Source: a bacterium (GTDB taxonomy: Bacteria; Bacteroidota; Ignavibacteria; SZUA-365). Taken from it: a stretch of DNA of 64,000 bases. The notes below the pieces were generated by a model. It made no database searches. It had not been told where the DNA came from and was given only the letters and a program-made list of their open reading frames with translations. The DNA is taken from contig JAHLLD010000002.1 in assembly GCA_020444325.1 (NCBI GenBank), positions 186,001-250,000 on the forward strand. Direction: 5' to 3'. Below, piece by piece: positions 49,316 through 58,438 of this stretch (its first letter is position 1; each line of letters begins with the position of its first letter). Both the position numbers and the translations under genes were made by a program.

Positions 49316-51229
49316 TTACTCGCTGGGGAGGGTTACCACAAATTCCGTGAACGTGTTTTCCTCAGAAAGCACCTCCATCGTTCCGTTGTATTTGTGAACG
49401 ATGATATCGTAACAGATCGAGAGCCCGAGTCCCGTCCCCTTGCCGGTTTCTTTCGTCGTGTAGAAGGGCTCGAAAATGCGGTTGCGCACATTTTCGGGAA
49501 TACCCGTGCCATTGTCGTGAATCCGAATCTCCACCGCGCGGTTGCGTACGGAAGTACGAAGGGTGATATGTGGAGCGTATGCGTCGTCTTCATGCTTGAG
49601 TGCGCGTTCGCGTGTTGCATCGATGGCGTTGTTGAGAATATTCAGGAAAACCTGACTCAAATCCTGCGGTACGATTTTGACAGTCGGGAGCATGGATGAG
49701 AGTTCTTTTTCGAACACCGGTTGCTCACCCAGCTGCAGCGAAGTTGTTGCATGTCCCGCTAGCTCGACGACCGATTCGAGAATGCTGTTGACGTCCGCAA
49801 ATTGTCTTTCTTCGGAAGAACTGCGTGCATGGAGCATCATGCCACGTACGATTCCATCGGCACGTTTCCCATGCTCAAGAATCTTCTCCACACTTTGCCG
49901 AAGATCATTGATGAGCTGGTGGCGCTGATCAGGCTCGAGCCCGACTTCCTGCATCTCATCGAGCAGCTCGCGCGAGACTTCGGAGAAATTCTTGATGAAA
50001 TTGAGTGGGTTTTGAATCTCATGTGCGATGCCGGCGGTGAGCTGTCCGAGCGATGCCAGTTTCTCCTGTACGATCAGCTGCTTCTGCGTTGCTTCAAGCT
50101 GCCTGTTGATCCGCGACTTACTGCGGTAAGCGCGGAAGATGATGACCGAAAAAATCAGCACGAGGAGCAGTCCCCCTGAAGTCGCGTACACGATGGTGCG
50201 CTGCAGCTGCTGGCTGCGCTTGAGCAGCATCACTTCCTGTTCGGCCTGCTCGATGCGGTAATTGGCTTCAAGCTTTGCGATGTCGAGCGCCTTCTGTTCA
50301 TCGATGATGCTGTCTTTCATCGCCGCGTACTGAATGTGATATCGGTACGCTTCTTTGAAATTCTGCATTGATGCGTAGGTCTCCGCCATCGCGGCATAGG
50401 TATCCTGCGTTTGCTGCTTGTCGCCGATTTGCCGTGACAGTGCCAGGGCACGGGAGAAATAGGACAGTGCCTTGTTGTTGTTTCCTTTTGCGGAATTCAC
50501 CTCGCCGAGACTGATGCACACGCTGGCGATGCGGCGCTGATCGCCGAGTCCCTCTCGGATCCTCAGACTCTGCAGATACTGTTTTTCCGCCCTGTTGAAC
50601 TTGAGCTGTTTTTCGTATATCCACGCAATGTTGTTGAGCGCCGTCGATTCACCAAGCTTGTCGTTCGACGCGCGGTAGATCTCGAGCGCACGTTCGGAAT
50701 ATTCGAGCGCCTGATCATAGTCTGCCCGTTCGGTGTATATGAGCCCGATATTGGCATTGGCCGTCGCCCGCTGTTGTGCGGCGGGATTCAGTTTGAGTGC
50801 ATCCTTGAAATAGCGAAGCGCGTCATCGTGATTGTCAACCTGCCAGTGTACTACCCCGATATTCAGATAGCAGGAGGCGATCCCATTGTTGTCTTCGAGC
50901 CGTTCAAAAATGCGCAACGCTTTCATGTTCGAAGTAACCGCGTCTGCATAGTTGCCGAGGATGTAGTCGACAACGCCCTCATTGCGGTACGCCCAGCCGA
51001 GTCCCTCTTCGTACTGCAGTGAGTCGGCGAGTCGCTGCGCGATCAGTGCGAGCTCGAACGCCTCATCAGGATTGTTGTGACGCAGCTCCCAGGCCAGATC
51101 GTTCATCACATCGACACGTTCCTTTCCGAGCGGAACTTCCTGAATCTTTCTGGAAAGGGTGTCGGACAGCTGTGCCATCACCGGCGAGGTGAAGGACAGC
51201 AGAAATAAAACGGACACAACAAATTTCAT
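49316..51229 (-). CDS. TPR-containing membrane sensor histidine kinase
   Basis: 637 residues from ATG 51229. A signal or membrane segment (MKFVVSVLFLLSFTSPVMAQ), then six or more TPR-like repeats in the periplasmic region (about 40-330; e.g. YADAVTSNMKALRIFERLED, YDQALEYSERALEIYRASND), a transmembrane helix at about 343-365 (YATSGGLLLVLIFSVIIF), and a kinase core. H403 in GIAHEIQNPL is the phospho-acceptor. The ATPase domain shows N-box NILNNAIDAT, then DNGTGIPE and GKGTGLGLSICYDI. No receiver domain or regulator gene adjoins. It likely shares a transcript with the TPR-CHAT gene. Confidence 0.9.
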   Translation of the reverse strand: MKFVVSVLFLLSFTSPVMAQLSDTLSRKIQEVPLGKERVDVMNDLAWELRHNNPDEAFELALIAQRLADSLQYEEGLGWAYRNEGVVDYILGNYADAVTSNMKALRIFERLEDNNGIASCYLNIGVVHWQVDNHDDALRYFKDALKLNPAAQQRATANANIGLIYTERADYDQALEYSERALEIYRASNDKLGESTALNNIAWIYEKQLKFNRAEKQYLQSLRIREGLGDQRRIASVCISLGEVNSAKGNNNKALSYFSRALALSRQIGDKQQTQDTYAAMAETYASMQNFKEAYRYHIQYAAMKDSIIDEQKALDIAKLEANYRIEQAEQEVMLLKRSQQLQRTIVYATSGGLLLVLIFSVIIFRAYRSKSRINRQLEATQKQLIVQEKLASLGQLTAGIAHEIQNPLNFIKNFSEVSRELLDEMQEVGLEPDQRHQLINDLRQSVEKILEHGKRADGIVRGMMLHARSSSEERQFADVNSILESVVELAGHATTSLQLGEQPVFEKELSSMLPTVKIVPQDLSQVFLNILNNAIDATRERALKHEDDAYAPHITLRTSVRNRAVEIRIHDNGTGIPENVRNRIFEPFYTTKETGKGTGLGLSICYDIIVHKYNGTMEVLSEENTFTEFVVTLPSE

Positions 51230-51539
51230 AATATCCTGCCGGGTTTCCCGGGGCGTACTCAATGCTCGAAAGAACAGTTATTTGTATTTGGTGAGGATGT
51301 ACACAAAAATATACGAATTCCCCTCCTATTTGCGAAGATCGAAGATAGATAAATTGCATTTGTGATGCGACCGGTCCTATTTTAATCTGTTCATCAGTTT
51401 TCATTTTCTAAATGAGCACGCTTTCGTCGGCAAGACGAGGGGGCTGTTCACATCACGGACCGCTGGCGTATCTGCGCGTCAGGTGATGCAAGTGAGAACA
51501 CGCTATGTTTCAGGCGTCGTTCCGGAAAACGGACTACAC
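51230..51539. other. divergent intergenic region (310 bases), no gene
   Basis: No coding sequence is seen. On the minus strand there is a possible promoter for the kinase gene: TTCG (51336-51333), 21 bases, then TATTTTTG (51311-51304), an exact TAnnTTTG box. The lead in the plus direction has no convincing promoter. The stretch 51290-51410 is AT-rich. Confidence 0.45.
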
Positions 51540-52460
51540 ATGCTGCGCTACGCAATCTCCTTGTTTTTGCTGTGGCTGCTTCTGGTGCCGGACGCAGCAG
51601 CACAGCGCGCTCCCAAGTATTCGGAAGAAACCACGTTCAGATACCTGGTGGAACCGTCCTTTTACTTCTCCCTGGCAACAGAGCAGCAGAAAGATGCCGA
51701 GATTCTGCTCTTGACGTTTTACAGTCAATTGCGATCGAACATGGCATTCGATGTTGGACTGCTGCATATCAAATCGTATCTCAATGCGGACTTCAAGAGG
51801 CAGGCCTATTCTGACCGCGGTCCGAGAAATCTCAGGGATGATCTCGTTGTTTCCGTTATTCCATCAGTGATTGTATCCAAGAACTACGACGTCAGTCTTT
51901 TCCTCGAAGTCACGATGGAGACGGACATGGCTCACGGTGAAACGGACGGACAGCCGACGAAGTTTATGGACCCCGCATTCTTCTATGAGACGCTGTATCT
52001 CGGACACTGGGTCGACTGGAAATCCGACAGTGAAACACAACGCCTGAGTCTGCGCTATGGCGTCGGGTATGCATTCCAGCAGACCGTCTCCTCGGGGTTC
52101 CTGCTGACGGGTGAACGGCGCCTGAACGTCGATCCGGATAACCCGCTCTCAGCGATACGCCGTGCGCGCAGCGTCAAACTCGAATCCGGTTACAGCGGTC
52201 TCGTGAACTTTGAATACCTCAATGACCTCACGGAAGATTTGCAGCTGACGTTTCGCACCTTTGGCGTTGCGCTTTCCAAGGGAAGTCTAAGCAGCTTCTT
52301 CAGTACGCCGCACGCCATTGGCGAGGCTGAGCTCAAACTTAAATACAACGTCTTTGCGTTGAACTATGACGTTCGCGTTGTCTATGATCCGAATTATTCA
52401 AAGCGCCGCCAGCTTGATCAGTCGGCATCGTTCGGAATATCTCTGCAATTCAAGGACTGA
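51540..52460 (+). CDS. secreted/outer-membrane beta-rich protein of unknown function
   Basis: 306 residues from ATG 51540 (MLRYAISLFLLWLLLVPDAAAQ), a good signal peptide; a start 19 codons earlier lacks a hydrophobic leader. The rest is a series of amphipathic beta strands (FRYLVEPSFYFSLA, RLSLRYGVGYAFQQT, LVNFEYLNDLT, LKYNVFALNYDVRVVYD, QSASFGISLQFKD), which suits a barrel in the outer membrane. It resembles the DUF3078/DUF481-type barrels of Bacteroidota, but I cannot place it in a family. The next gene, a small exported protein, starts 42 bases downstream and may be co-transcribed. Confidence 0.7.
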   Translation: MLRYAISLFLLWLLLVPDAAAQRAPKYSEETTFRYLVEPSFYFSLATEQQKDAEILLLTFYSQLRSNMAFDVGLLHIKSYLNADFKRQAYSDRGPRNLRDDLVVSVIPSVIVSKNYDVSLFLEVTMETDMAHGETDGQPTKFMDPAFFYETLYLGHWVDWKSDSETQRLSLRYGVGYAFQQTVSSGFLLTGERRLNVDPDNPLSAIRRARSVKLESGYSGLVNFEYLNDLTEDLQLTFRTFGVALSKGSLSSFFSTPHAIGEAELKLKYNVFALNYDVRVVYDPNYSKRRQLDQSASFGISLQFKD

Positions 52461-52502
52461 AAACAAACGGTTCCAACTCACATCCCTTCATAGGAGGCCT
52501 TC

Positions 52503-52916
52503 ATGAATTCGCTTAAACGATTTACCGGCATCATCGCCCTGTTGCTCGTGCTTGCCAGCATTGCATGGGCACTTGCCGACAGCAAATCTGTCAACATCCT
52601 GTTTGAACCGGCCTGGGAGGCCGACGAATCCCTGCCCGGTGGCGGGGTAATCGTCAGCAGGGGAGAGGGCAGCAATGGTGTCATCACTGTAGATCTGCCC
52701 ATGCCGCCGCCAACAGAATCTCAGAGCGAGGCGATCGAGCTCGGATCAGAACAAGTGACGCATATGGATATCTCTGTCGAGGACAACGAAGGTGTCATGC
52801 GACACTATACTGATGATCACATCTCAACGATCAACTATAGCATCGAGTTTGAATACGAGTGGGACAACGGTGTGGTCCAGGCATACGTCGTGAAACACAC
52901 TGCGGATATGCAATAA
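52503..52916 (+). CDS. small exported protein of unknown function
   Basis: 137 residues. A strong AGGAGG site precedes ATG 52503, and a signal peptide (MNSLKRFTGIIALLLVLASIAWALA) is clear. The mature part is acidic and probably beta-rich (VNILFEPAW, GVIVSRGEG, YSIEFEYEWDNGVVQAYVV), with no cysteine and no recognised domain. A strong terminator follows, so it closes the transcript begun by the barrel protein. Confidence 0.7.
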   Translation: MNSLKRFTGIIALLLVLASIAWALADSKSVNILFEPAWEADESLPGGGVIVSRGEGSNGVITVDLPMPPPTESQSEAIELGSEQVTHMDISVEDNEGVMRHYTDDHISTINYSIEFEYEWDNGVVQAYVVKHTADMQ

Positions 52917-52953
52917 GGTTCAACTCGTCTGTTAAAACTCAGGACACTTCTCT

Positions 52954-52982
52954 GGCCCGGCTGCAATGTCGGGCCTTTTTTT
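52954..52982 (+). terminator. intrinsic terminator
   Basis: GGCCCG (52954-52959) pairs with CGGGCC (52970-52975), loop of 10, followed by seven T. Confidence 0.88.
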
Positions 52983-52987
52983 CGCTG

Positions 52988-53016
52988 TTGCAGCATTCGC
53001 CGCACAGTGCTATAAT
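52988..53016 (+). promoter_or_regulatory. promoter of the DinB-like gene
   Basis: TTGCAG (52988-52993), 17 bases, TATAAT (53011-53016), with TTG-to-TA spacing of 20. It begins immediately after the preceding terminator and ends 41 bases before the DinB-like start. Confidence 0.6.
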
Positions 53017-53057
53017 AAATTTCTTCCCCATATTTTTTAATCAGTTCGGAGGTCGTG

Positions 53058-53582
53058 GTGGATTGGAAAAGTACACTTACCGGGGCAATCGAGTATAACT
53101 ACGGTGTGACGGAAAAACTCATGCGAAGAGTTGACGACAGCAGGCTCGACTGGAAGCCGGAAAGCGGAACAAACTGGATGAGTACCGGGCAACTGCTTTA
53201 TCACGTTGCCGAAGCCTGCGGCAGTAATATCAAGGGCTTCGTGACCGGCGACTGGGACTTCCCGACAGATATGCCGACGGATGCATCCGGAGAGCCCGAT
53301 ATGCTGCCGGTGGCAGACAATATGCCGGCAGTGTCTTCTGTCGAGGAAGCAGTGGAGAAACTGCTGGCGGACAAGGCACTGGCGCTCAAGATGCTCGACT
53401 CCGTTTCTGAAGAAGAACTCCACACTGTGATAGCAAAAGCACCTTGGGATCCGATGGAATTTCCGCTCGCCATTCGCATGCTGCAGATGGTCGATCACCT
53501 CAAGCAGCACAAGGGACAGCTGTACTATTACCTGAAACTTCAGGGACATACTGTGAACACCATGGACCTGTGGGGTGTGTAG
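53058..53582 (+). CDS. DinB/YfiT-like putative metal-dependent protein
   Basis: 174 residues. Two GTG codons are adjacent (53055, 53058); 53058 is better spaced from the GGAGG site at 53048-53052. The four-helix DinB fold is suggested by MDWKSTLTGAIEYNYGVTEKL and by metal-ligand histidines at H49 (LLYHVAEA), H147 and H151 (VDHLKQHKGQL). Despite the family name it is not the DNA polymerase DinB. Members bind zinc or nickel and often act as thiol-dependent S-transferases; the substrate here is unknown. It has its own promoter. Confidence 0.82.
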   Translation: MDWKSTLTGAIEYNYGVTEKLMRRVDDSRLDWKPESGTNWMSTGQLLYHVAEACGSNIKGFVTGDWDFPTDMPTDASGEPDMLPVADNMPAVSSVEEAVEKLLADKALALKMLDSVSEEELHTVIAKAPWDPMEFPLAIRMLQMVDHLKQHKGQLYYYLKLQGHTVNTMDLWGV

Positions 53583-53661
53583 CGGAGGGCAGAAAATCGT
53601 CCCCATATACCAATATTCGCAGTTCTTTCTATCTTTTCGTAAGACACACTTGTAATGCGAC

Positions 53662-53684
53662 GGTGGCCGCACGAAGCGGCCACC
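53662..53684. other. 9-bp GC-rich hairpin in the leader of the M1 peptidase gene
   Basis: GGTGGCCGC (53662-53670) pairs perfectly with GCGGCCACC (53676-53684) around ACGAA. No T-run follows on either strand. It lies between the DinB-like stop and the peptidase start and could be an mRNA leader structure. Confidence 0.55.
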
Positions 53685-53760
53685 CGCCGGTTCTCCGATC
53701 GGCAGTCAATGATGAACAGCACCATCAGTCTCCTTCCATCCGTGAACTGTGAGGTGTATC

Positions 53761-55683
53761 ATGCGCATTGCCACCAGCCGTCTTCTACTCAGTTGCATAC
53801 TTTTCCTCTCTTTTCTGCCTCGAATGCTGCAGGCACAGCATCACGAATGTGATGTCATCCGCTACAACGTGCTGCTGACATTTGATATCGAGCACCGCTC
53901 CATCGCCGGGGAAGCTGATATCCTCCTCCGCAACACCTCCCGGTCGCCAATACCAGCAGTGTCGTTCGATCTGCGTGAGAACACCGTGAGCGCAGTGCGA
54001 ATGGAGGGGAGTGATATTGCATGGTCGCAGATTGACAGCGTACTTACCGTCACCTTCCCCTCACCGCTCGCTTCACTCGATACAACCATTGTTACCGTGC
54101 ATTATGCCGGCACGCATCCCGCTGTCACACCAGGGATGTATCGTACTGGTGTGATGTTCGGGGAACATGTCGTATCCGCGAAGGCACAGTCCTCAGTCGA
54201 CTGGTATGTCTCCACCACCTGTCACTGGCTCCCGTGCAACAACGTCTTTGCGGATAAGGCCATTTACGATATCACGTATGACGTGCCCGCGGGTATCGTC
54301 GCCGCAGGACAGGGGACTCTCATCGACCAGCAGTGCGACGGAGCGCGCTCGCGTTTTCACTGGCGTATGCGCGATCCCATCCATCCGCATACCGCGGGTT
54401 GGGCAGTCGGACCGTACTATCGCATTCAGCGCGAATGCATGGGGTACCCCGTCGAATATTACGTGGAAAAAGGGTTTTCGCTTGAGGTGGACAAGTACTT
54501 TGAACGACTGCCGGACATGATCGCCACATTTGAGCAGGAATACGGGCCATATCCGGGCGAGAAAATTGGTTTTGCAATAACGGACGCCGGGTCCCAGGAA
54601 TCACACACACTCGTCATACTTGAACATGAGGACCTCGGGGAAGTTGCCAGGCCGCAAGTGGAAGCACATGAACTGGCCCATCACTGGTTCGGGAATTGCG
54701 TCACACCGATGGACCTCAGGGAGAACTGGCTGAGCGAAGGCTTCGCGATGTACAGCGAAATTCTCTATCGTGCAAACACCACGATGCAGGCGCGTCTTGA
54801 CGATCACATGCATTCCTATGTAAATCTGTATATCAAGGGAGTCGCAGTGAGCGAGGGTATCCAGCCGCTGTATAATTACATGGGGCATGGCGCACCTTTC
54901 AATTACTCGAGTGTTATCTACATCAAAGGCGCCCTGGTTCTGAACATGCTGCGGCACGTCGTCGGCGACTCTCTCTATCATGCGGCGATGCACGAGTATT
55001 TTCGACGCTACCGCTATGCGAACGTCACAACGGAAATGTTCCGCGCTGTGATGGAGGAAATCACACAGGTGCCTTTGCAGCAGTATTTCCAGCAATGGGT
55101 CTATGAAAAAGGGTGGCCGATTCTGACCGCGAAGCGTGTCGCGGCGTCATCCGGTGATCCGATGCGCATCCGGATTCGTCAGCTGCAGACGGACAGGGGG
55201 TGGTGTCTGTATGAGTTGCCTCTGGTATTCAAACTCACAATGAAGAACGGCGAGGAAGTGGAAATAACCAGATGGCTGCATCCACAGGAAGAAGACATAC
55301 TGCAGCTTCCGGGTGTGCTGGATGAAGAGGTCGTCGAATGGAGCATTGACCCGGCTGGCATTATGCTCATGGAGATGACCAAAATAACGGATGTGCGACA
55401 GGACGAAGCCGCTGCGTTGAATCCCAGCATCACGGCATGTTATCCGCAGCCTGTGCCGGCGGAAAACCGCATCCTGCATGTCGAGCTGAATGCACCGAAA
55501 GCGGCTGCCTGTGATCTGCAGCTTTATGATATGCTCGGTCGACAGGTGCGGAGCGTTTACAGTCAAGGGACGGCCGGTGCCTTGCGGCATCATGCCATCA
55601 ATACTGCAGGACTCCCGTCGGGCACGTACCTGCTTCGACTGGCAGGAGATTCTCGGACATCGCAATTGGTGGTACTACGCTAA
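53761..55683 (+). CDS. M1-family metallopeptidase with T9SS sorting domain
   Basis: 640 residues from ATG 53761, preceded by GAGGTG. A signal peptide (MRIATSRLLLSCILFLSFL to QAQ) is followed by the M1 N-terminal beta domain and the gluzincin active site: H303-E304-x-x-H307 and E326 (HELAHHW, then WLSEGFAMY). A helical region extends to about 480. The last 85 residues are a type A sorting domain (CYPQPVPAENR, then LQLYDMLGRQVRSVY and LPSGTYLLRLAGD). The G-A-M-E-N exopeptidase loop of classical aminopeptidases is not obvious; TDAGSQESHTLVILE occupies that place, so substrate choice may differ. It is predicted to be secreted or surface-bound. Confidence 0.9.
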   Translation: MRIATSRLLLSCILFLSFLPRMLQAQHHECDVIRYNVLLTFDIEHRSIAGEADILLRNTSRSPIPAVSFDLRENTVSAVRMEGSDIAWSQIDSVLTVTFPSPLASLDTTIVTVHYAGTHPAVTPGMYRTGVMFGEHVVSAKAQSSVDWYVSTTCHWLPCNNVFADKAIYDITYDVPAGIVAAGQGTLIDQQCDGARSRFHWRMRDPIHPHTAGWAVGPYYRIQRECMGYPVEYYVEKGFSLEVDKYFERLPDMIATFEQEYGPYPGEKIGFAITDAGSQESHTLVILEHEDLGEVARPQVEAHELAHHWFGNCVTPMDLRENWLSEGFAMYSEILYRANTTMQARLDDHMHSYVNLYIKGVAVSEGIQPLYNYMGHGAPFNYSSVIYIKGALVLNMLRHVVGDSLYHAAMHEYFRRYRYANVTTEMFRAVMEEITQVPLQQYFQQWVYEKGWPILTAKRVAASSGDPMRIRIRQLQTDRGWCLYELPLVFKLTMKNGEEVEITRWLHPQEEDILQLPGVLDEEVVEWSIDPAGIMLMEMTKITDVRQDEAAALNPSITACYPQPVPAENRILHVELNAPKAAACDLQLYDMLGRQVRSVYSQGTAGALRHHAINTAGLPSGTYLLRLAGDSRTSQLVVLR

Positions 55684-55721
55684 GCTCTGTTCCCATTGGT
55701 TGAGATGGGTGGATAGGCCAC

Positions 55722-56810
55722 TTATTCCCGCCACCATGCTTCCTGTGGCTGTTCGTCTGCCGGAAACATGCGCTGTCCGATTCGGGGTGTCACCAGAATG
55801 ACACCCTGGCGTTGCGCTTCCTTGCGCACGCGAACTACAGGGTCGGTCCACTCATGTGGAGCAAGCGTAAATCCTCCCCAGTGGATCGGCATCATCAGTT
55901 TGCCCTGCACATCGCGATGCGCTTCGACACTTTCTTCAGGGAGTGAGTGAATGGCGCGCCATTTCTCGTTGTACTGGCCGCATTCCATCATCGTGAAGTC
56001 GAAGGGGCCGTAGCGTTTGCCGATTTCCGTAAAGTGCGGTCCATACCCGCTGTCCCCACTGAAGAAGATGCGGATGGCTCGCCCCTGCATCACCCATGAT
56101 GCCCAGAGCGTCTTGTTGCGATCGTTCAGAGAGCGCCCGGAGAAGTGCTGTGCCGGGGTAGCTGCGATACGAATCCCATCTATTTCGGCTTCATCCCACC
56201 AGTCCATTTCCGTAATCCGTTTCCCTTCAATACCCCAGCGGCTGAGATGCGCACCGACACCGAGCGGCACATAAAAATGTCCGACCCGGTCGGCCAGTAT
56301 GGTGATGCTCTTGTGATCCAGATGGTCATAGTGATCATGAGAAATCAGCACGGCGTCCACGGGAGGTATATCCTTGAGGTTGATTCCGGTTTCGAGCGGG
56401 AAGCGCTTTCCGAATATCGGGAGGGGGGAGGCGGCGCCGGAAAGCATCGGGTCGAGCAGGAGGCGTTTGCCGTCGAGCTCGAGCATGACTGCGGAATGGC
56501 CGAACCAGGTGACGGCGTAGGAGCCATCGTCCGCAGGCGGTTCACCCCAGGCAACAGGGAAATCCGTCGGAAGGGGGTGTGACGGTTTGGTATTTTTCGC
56601 TGTGATCATCTCATACATCGCTTCCATACCTTTTGAAAAGCTCATTTCCACATCCGCTCCGTTGATGTTGCGAAATCTTCCGTCATGATACTGCGGTGAT
56701 TCCGCGATATGCCTGAGATGTTCCCCTTCCGGCTGCGCGCCGAACTGTTCCGCGCTGTGCAGGTAAGCCACACCACCGGCGATGAATCCGAGAATTATTA
56801 TGAAAATCAT
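55722..56810 (-). CDS. metallo-beta-lactamase-fold hydrolase (UlaG/NAPE-PLD-like), membrane-anchored
   Basis: 362 residues. An N-terminal membrane helix (MIFIIILGFIAGGVAYL) anchors it. The metal site is SHDHYDHLD (157-165), with further histidines in ATPAQHFSGRS and the ending PIHWGGFTLAPHEW, typical of the UlaG/NAPE-hydrolysing phospholipase D-like branch. The early TWFGHSAVMLELDG and LLLDPMLSG motifs also fit. A phosphodiester or lipid substrate is plausible; there is no decisive residue. It lies 40 bases downstream of the SDR/DUF2867 gene on the same strand. Confidence 0.85.
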   Translation of the reverse strand: MIFIIILGFIAGGVAYLHSAEQFGAQPEGEHLRHIAESPQYHDGRFRNINGADVEMSFSKGMEAMYEMITAKNTKPSHPLPTDFPVAWGEPPADDGSYAVTWFGHSAVMLELDGKRLLLDPMLSGAASPLPIFGKRFPLETGINLKDIPPVDAVLISHDHYDHLDHKSITILADRVGHFYVPLGVGAHLSRWGIEGKRITEMDWWDEAEIDGIRIAATPAQHFSGRSLNDRNKTLWASWVMQGRAIRIFFSGDSGYGPHFTEIGKRYGPFDFTMMECGQYNEKWRAIHSLPEESVEAHRDVQGKLMMPIHWGGFTLAPHEWTDPVVRVRKEAQRQGVILVTPRIGQRMFPADEQPQEAWWRE

Positions 56811-56850
56811 GTATGCACCATAGATGAATTGTCTTTGAGGAATTCACTTC

Positions 56851-58287
56851 TCAGGTCGCAGCAGCGGTTTCTGCGCTGTGGACAATCGCCCGGGCCATGC
56901 CGCGAAAGACGAGTACATGAACAGGATAGATGCCGTACCAGTACAGTAGTCCCGCGAGTCCACTCGGGTAATATTCAGCAGTTTGTATGAGGGTGGAACC
57001 CCCGTTCTTCGCCTGTTCGATACGAAATTCCAGCCAGGCACGTCCCCAGACACGCATTTCCGCACGAAGGCGGAGCCTCCTGCCGGGTTCAATTTCTTCG
57101 ACGCGCCAGAAATCCAGTGCCTCGCCCGGATGCAGTTCCGTGGGATGCCGCCTTCCGCGCCTCAATCCTACTCCGCCAGCCTGTTTGTCAATGAAGCCCC
57201 GTATGCGCCACAGCATGTTCGCATAGTACCAGCCGGTATCTCCACCGATGGAGGCGACCTTTGAAAAAAGTGTTGCTGCCGGTGCTTCGCAACGGAGCGT
57301 GCGCGAATCGCTCAGCAGATGCGAGGGATCCAGGGACTGTGGGACAGGCGGAGTGCCGGCCTGACTCCATGTCGTTTCGACGTCATACGTTTCGAGTTTG
57401 CGCAGCGCGCGTCTGACGGCCTCTTCGAATGGCATGGGCTGCAGGTCGAAAAGCTTTCGTGCGAGGTCATTGGTGACAACGGTTTCGCTTCGCACGCTTT
57501 CGATGAGCGATGTTGCCAGCGAGAAAGGAATGGGCGTAACCAGATTCACCCAGTACGACGAGAGTTTCGGCGTCAGAACCGGAACAGGGATGATAACTCG
57601 CCTGAGGCCCAGTACGCGGGCAAGCGTCAGCATCATTTCCCGGTACGTGAGCGTTTCCGGTCCGCCAATGTCTATAATTTTCCCCGTGGCGGCTTCATTC
57701 TCCACACTTTCAACGAGGTACACCAACAGATCGGCGATGGCCAATGGCTGCGTTCCTACATCCACCCAGCGTGGGGTAACCATTGCAGGAAGACGGTTGA
57801 CGAGGTGATGCATCATTTCGAAGGAGGCACTGCCGGATCCGACAATTACCGCTGCACGGAATTCCGTGACCGGGATGCCGCTCGATCTGAGTATGTCGCC
57901 GACTTCGTGCCTGCTCCTGAGATGCGGGCTCTGCTCCTCGTCGCGTTTCCCGAGTCCACCCAGGTAGACGATACGCTTCACACCAGCCGCAGCGGCGGCC
58001 TGTGACACATTCGTCGCGGCTGCGCGGTCCTGCTGTTCAAAATCCGAATTGCCAGCAGACATGGAATGGACGAGATAGAATACCTGGTCGATCCCTTCAA
58101 ACGCAGCTGCAAGTGTGTCGGGCCGCAGCACATCGCCCTGCACGATGTCTGAGGTCGCTGCATCACGTTCCGGAATCTTTTTCGGGTTCCGGACGAGACA
58201 GCGGACATCGTGACCCTGCTGCAGCAGGCGCGGCAGCAGTCTTCCACCAATATATCCGGTCGCTCCGAGGAGCAGGATTCGTGCCAT
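56851..58287 (-). CDS. NAD(P)-binding SDR-type protein fused to DUF2867
   Basis: 478 residues. The N-terminal Rossmann domain starts ARILLLGATGYIGGRLL (GxxGxxG, G8-G14) and continues as an atypical (NmrA/ComplexI-like) SDR with VYLGGLGKRDEEQSPHLRSR. From about 330 the DUF2867 domain (VASIGGDTGWYYANMLWRIRGFIDKQAGG, here shown only in part by its W-Y-x-x-x-L-W-R-I-R-G core) ends with a hydrophobic segment. This fusion is common in diverse bacteria and is annotated as an NAD(P)H-binding oxidoreductase with unknown substrate. It is followed on the same strand by the MBL-fold gene. Confidence 0.85.
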   Translation of the reverse strand: MARILLLGATGYIGGRLLPRLLQQGHDVRCLVRNPKKIPERDAATSDIVQGDVLRPDTLAAAFEGIDQVFYLVHSMSAGNSDFEQQDRAAATNVSQAAAAAGVKRIVYLGGLGKRDEEQSPHLRSRHEVGDILRSSGIPVTEFRAAVIVGSGSASFEMMHHLVNRLPAMVTPRWVDVGTQPLAIADLLVYLVESVENEAATGKIIDIGGPETLTYREMMLTLARVLGLRRVIIPVPVLTPKLSSYWVNLVTPIPFSLATSLIESVRSETVVTNDLARKLFDLQPMPFEEAVRRALRKLETYDVETTWSQAGTPPVPQSLDPSHLLSDSRTLRCEAPAATLFSKVASIGGDTGWYYANMLWRIRGFIDKQAGGVGLRRGRRHPTELHPGEALDFWRVEEIEPGRRLRLRAEMRVWGRAWLEFRIEQAKNGGSTLIQTAEYYPSGLAGLLYWYGIYPVHVLVFRGMARAIVHSAETAAAT

Positions 58288-58362
58288 TTCTCAATCCATG
58301 TGAATGCTCTTCCTTAATGCACAACAGCGTCGCGGTGAAAAAAATGCCGGAACCGGAAGGAT

Positions 58363-58398
58363 AAAAAACGGGCATCCCACCGGAGGCGGCATGCCCGT
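58363..58398 (-). terminator. intrinsic terminator of the pilin-like gene
   Basis: ACGGGCAT (58368-58375) and ATGCCCGT (58391-58398) pair perfectly; on the minus strand the stem is followed by six T (complement of 58363-58368), shortly after the stop at 58439. Confidence 0.78.
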
Positions 58399-58438
58399 AT
58401 TCGAGAAGACGGAACAGTGAATGTCTATCTGGGAGCGA

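Noticed and set aside
45979-51229. TPR-CHAT pair as a phage defence system of the caspase type
   Set aside because: Both proteins have export signals, there is no nuclease, reverse transcriptase, cyclase or effector, and no defence gene nearby.
53662-53684. GC-rich hairpin as terminator of the DinB-like gene
   Set aside because: No T-run on either strand.
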